Below are positions 4,978 through 5,636 of a DNA stretch of 5,636 nucleotides, piece after piece (position 1 is the first letter of the stretch; each line of letters begins with the position of its first letter). The DNA lies in NCBI GenBank assembly GCA_001873515.1, contig MNZH01000068.1, positions 1 through 5,636 of the forward strand, read 5' to 3'. The notes under the pieces were generated by a model. The model was not told the DNA's origin, ran no database searches, and worked only from the letters and a program-made list of their open reading frames with translations. The DNA comes from Parcubacteria group bacterium CG2_30_45_37. Lineage in GTDB: Bacteria; Patescibacteriota; Patescibacteriia; Patescibacteriales; GWC2-42-12. A program made the position numbers and the translations under genes.

Positions 4978-5061
4978 GCCGAAGTGGCGGAATTGGTAGA
5001 CGCACAGCGTTCAGAGCGCTGCGGGGGCAACTCCGTGGAGGTTCAAATCCTCTCTTCGGCA
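4978..5061 (+). tRNA. tRNA-Leu (CAG anticodon)
   Basis: This is a class II tRNA. The acceptor stem pairs GCCGAAG (4978-4984) with CTTCGGC (5054-5060), and the anticodon stem is CAGCG/CGCTG with CAG at 5012-5014. The variable arm pairs CGGGG with CTCCG, and the T-arm GGAGG-TTCAAAT-CCTCT has one G·U pair. The discriminator is A5061. The following bases are CAT, so CCA is not encoded. The RNA reads CUG codons. No promoter is evident: the foldback repeat ends 5 bases upstream, so the RNA is probably cut from a longer transcript or started within the repeat. Confidence 0.96.
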
Positions 5062-5081
5062 CATTTAATTAACTTAAAAAG

Positions 5082-5105
5082 TTTATCCGCCAGGCGGCGG
5101 ATAAA
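5082..5105. promoter_or_regulatory. Perfect hairpin in the rnj leader
   Basis: TTTATCCGCC (5082-5091) and GGCGGATAAA (5096-5105) form a 10-bp stem with an AGGC loop, 12 bases before the RNase J start codon. No T run follows on the plus strand, so it is a poor terminator for the tRNA. Read on the minus strand it is followed after two bases by TTTTT, which fits an intrinsic terminator in that direction only weakly. A leader structure affecting rnj mRNA stability or translation is equally possible. Confidence 0.5.
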
Positions 5106-5117
5106 ATTATCTATTCT

Positions 5118-5636
5118 ATGATAACAAAATACAAACCAAGCCGCCGGCGGCCAGCGTTCGCCAAGAGCGGCTTTGACTATGCCGCCAAGCGATTTGAGGC
5201 GCCGCTCGGCAATAAATTGAGAATCATGGTTCTGGGCGGGCTGGAAGAAGTCGGCCGCAACATGACCGTGTTTGAGTATGACAAAGAAATCATCATCGTG
5301 GACATGGGCCTGCAATTTCCCGAAGAAGATATGCCGGGCATTGACTACATCATTCCCAATGTCAGCTACCTGGAAGACAAGACTGACCGAATCAAAGGCG
5401 TCATTATCACCCATGGCCATTATGACCATATTGGCGGCATCCCGCATTTAATGGGGAAATTGGGCAACCCGACGTTGTTTATGGGCAAATTGACCGCCGG
5501 CATCGTCAGAAAAAGAGCTGAAGAATTTAATAAATGCCCCAAATTGAACATTCAGGAAATCAATGAAGATTCAAAATTACAGTTGGGCAAGCATTTTCGG
5601 GTGGAAACTTTAAGAGTTAACCATTCCATACCCGAT
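5118..5636 (+). CDS. rnj: Ribonuclease J, N-terminal part (runs off the window)
   Basis: RNase J is a metallo-beta-lactamase/beta-CASP nuclease with 5'-3' exonuclease and endonuclease activity on mRNA and rRNA. The 173 codons seen are open to the window edge; the family is usually about 550 residues. After a basic tail (1-33) come GGLEEVGRNMTVFEYD (40-55), VDMGLQFPEEDMPGIDYIIP (61-80) and the metal-binding motif HGHYDH (99-104: His99, His101, Asp103, His104). NHSIPD (168-173) supplies a further metal-ligand His. The fifth residue-type position of the motif is Tyr, where many RNase J proteins have Glu. ATG 5118 is the first Met in this frame before the conserved core. It has no clear Shine-Dalgarno site, and Met37 would lie too deep in the domain. 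Confidence 0.95.
   Translation, partial: MITKYKPSRRRPAFAKSGFDYAAKRFEAPLGNKLRIMVLGGLEEVGRNMTVFEYDKEIIIVDMGLQFPEEDMPGIDYIIPNVSYLEDKTDRIKGVIITHGHYDHIGGIPHLMGKLGNPTLFMGKLTAGIVRKRAEEFNKCPKLNIQEINEDSKLQLGKHFRVETLRVNHSIPD

Noticed and set aside
4736..5062. 108-residue open frame on the minus strand
   Set aside because: It covers the solute-binding protein end, the foldback repeat and all of tRNA-Leu, so it is a by-product.
5043..5447. 134-residue open frame on the minus strand
   Set aside because: It is antisense to the RNase J gene, whose HGHYDH motif fixes the true frame.

Overview
The window looks like part of a small-genome Patescibacteria (CPR) chromosome, probably of the Parcubacteria type. 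This is inferred from the gene order, the tight packing of the translation genes, weak or absent Shine-Dalgarno sites, and a peptide-binding protein anchored by an N-terminal membrane helix instead of a lipobox. No species can be named from the sequence alone. The code is ordinary: all five complete genes end in TAA and none has an internal TGA.

Layout. Bases 1-271 hold no gene. A long foldback repeat (272-445) is followed by a near-consensus promoter (456-484) and three tRNA genes: Glu(UUC), Leu(UAA) and Gly(GCC). The Glu-Leu spacer is a chain of perfect hairpins. The Leu-Gly spacer is a tandem array with an exact 7-base period. A second near-consensus promoter (1117-1145) stands before a decayed histidine-phosphatase (phosphoglycerate-mutase-like) gene. 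That remnant now forms the leader of the main operon: infC (IF3), rpmI (L35), rplT (L20), secG and a 646-residue family 5 substrate-binding protein. A second foldback repeat (4873-4972) separates this operon from tRNA-Leu(CAG). The window ends inside the gene for RNase J (rnj), preceded by a perfect 10-bp hairpin.

How the genes fit together. Most of the window serves translation: four tRNAs, initiation factor IF3 and two large-subunit proteins in the classical infC-rpmI-rplT order. SecG is a subunit of the SecYEG channel. The next gene product would itself use Sec to place its solute-binding domain outside the membrane, presumably for peptide uptake. RNase J is the main 5'-end-dependent mRNA and rRNA processing nuclease of bacteria that lack RNase E.

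I found no new multi-gene system. The least explained content is non-coding: two foldback elements sharing TGTCATT/AATGACA tips, the hairpin chain between tRNAs, the heptamer array, and a compact palindrome that encodes the last 12 residues of L20.
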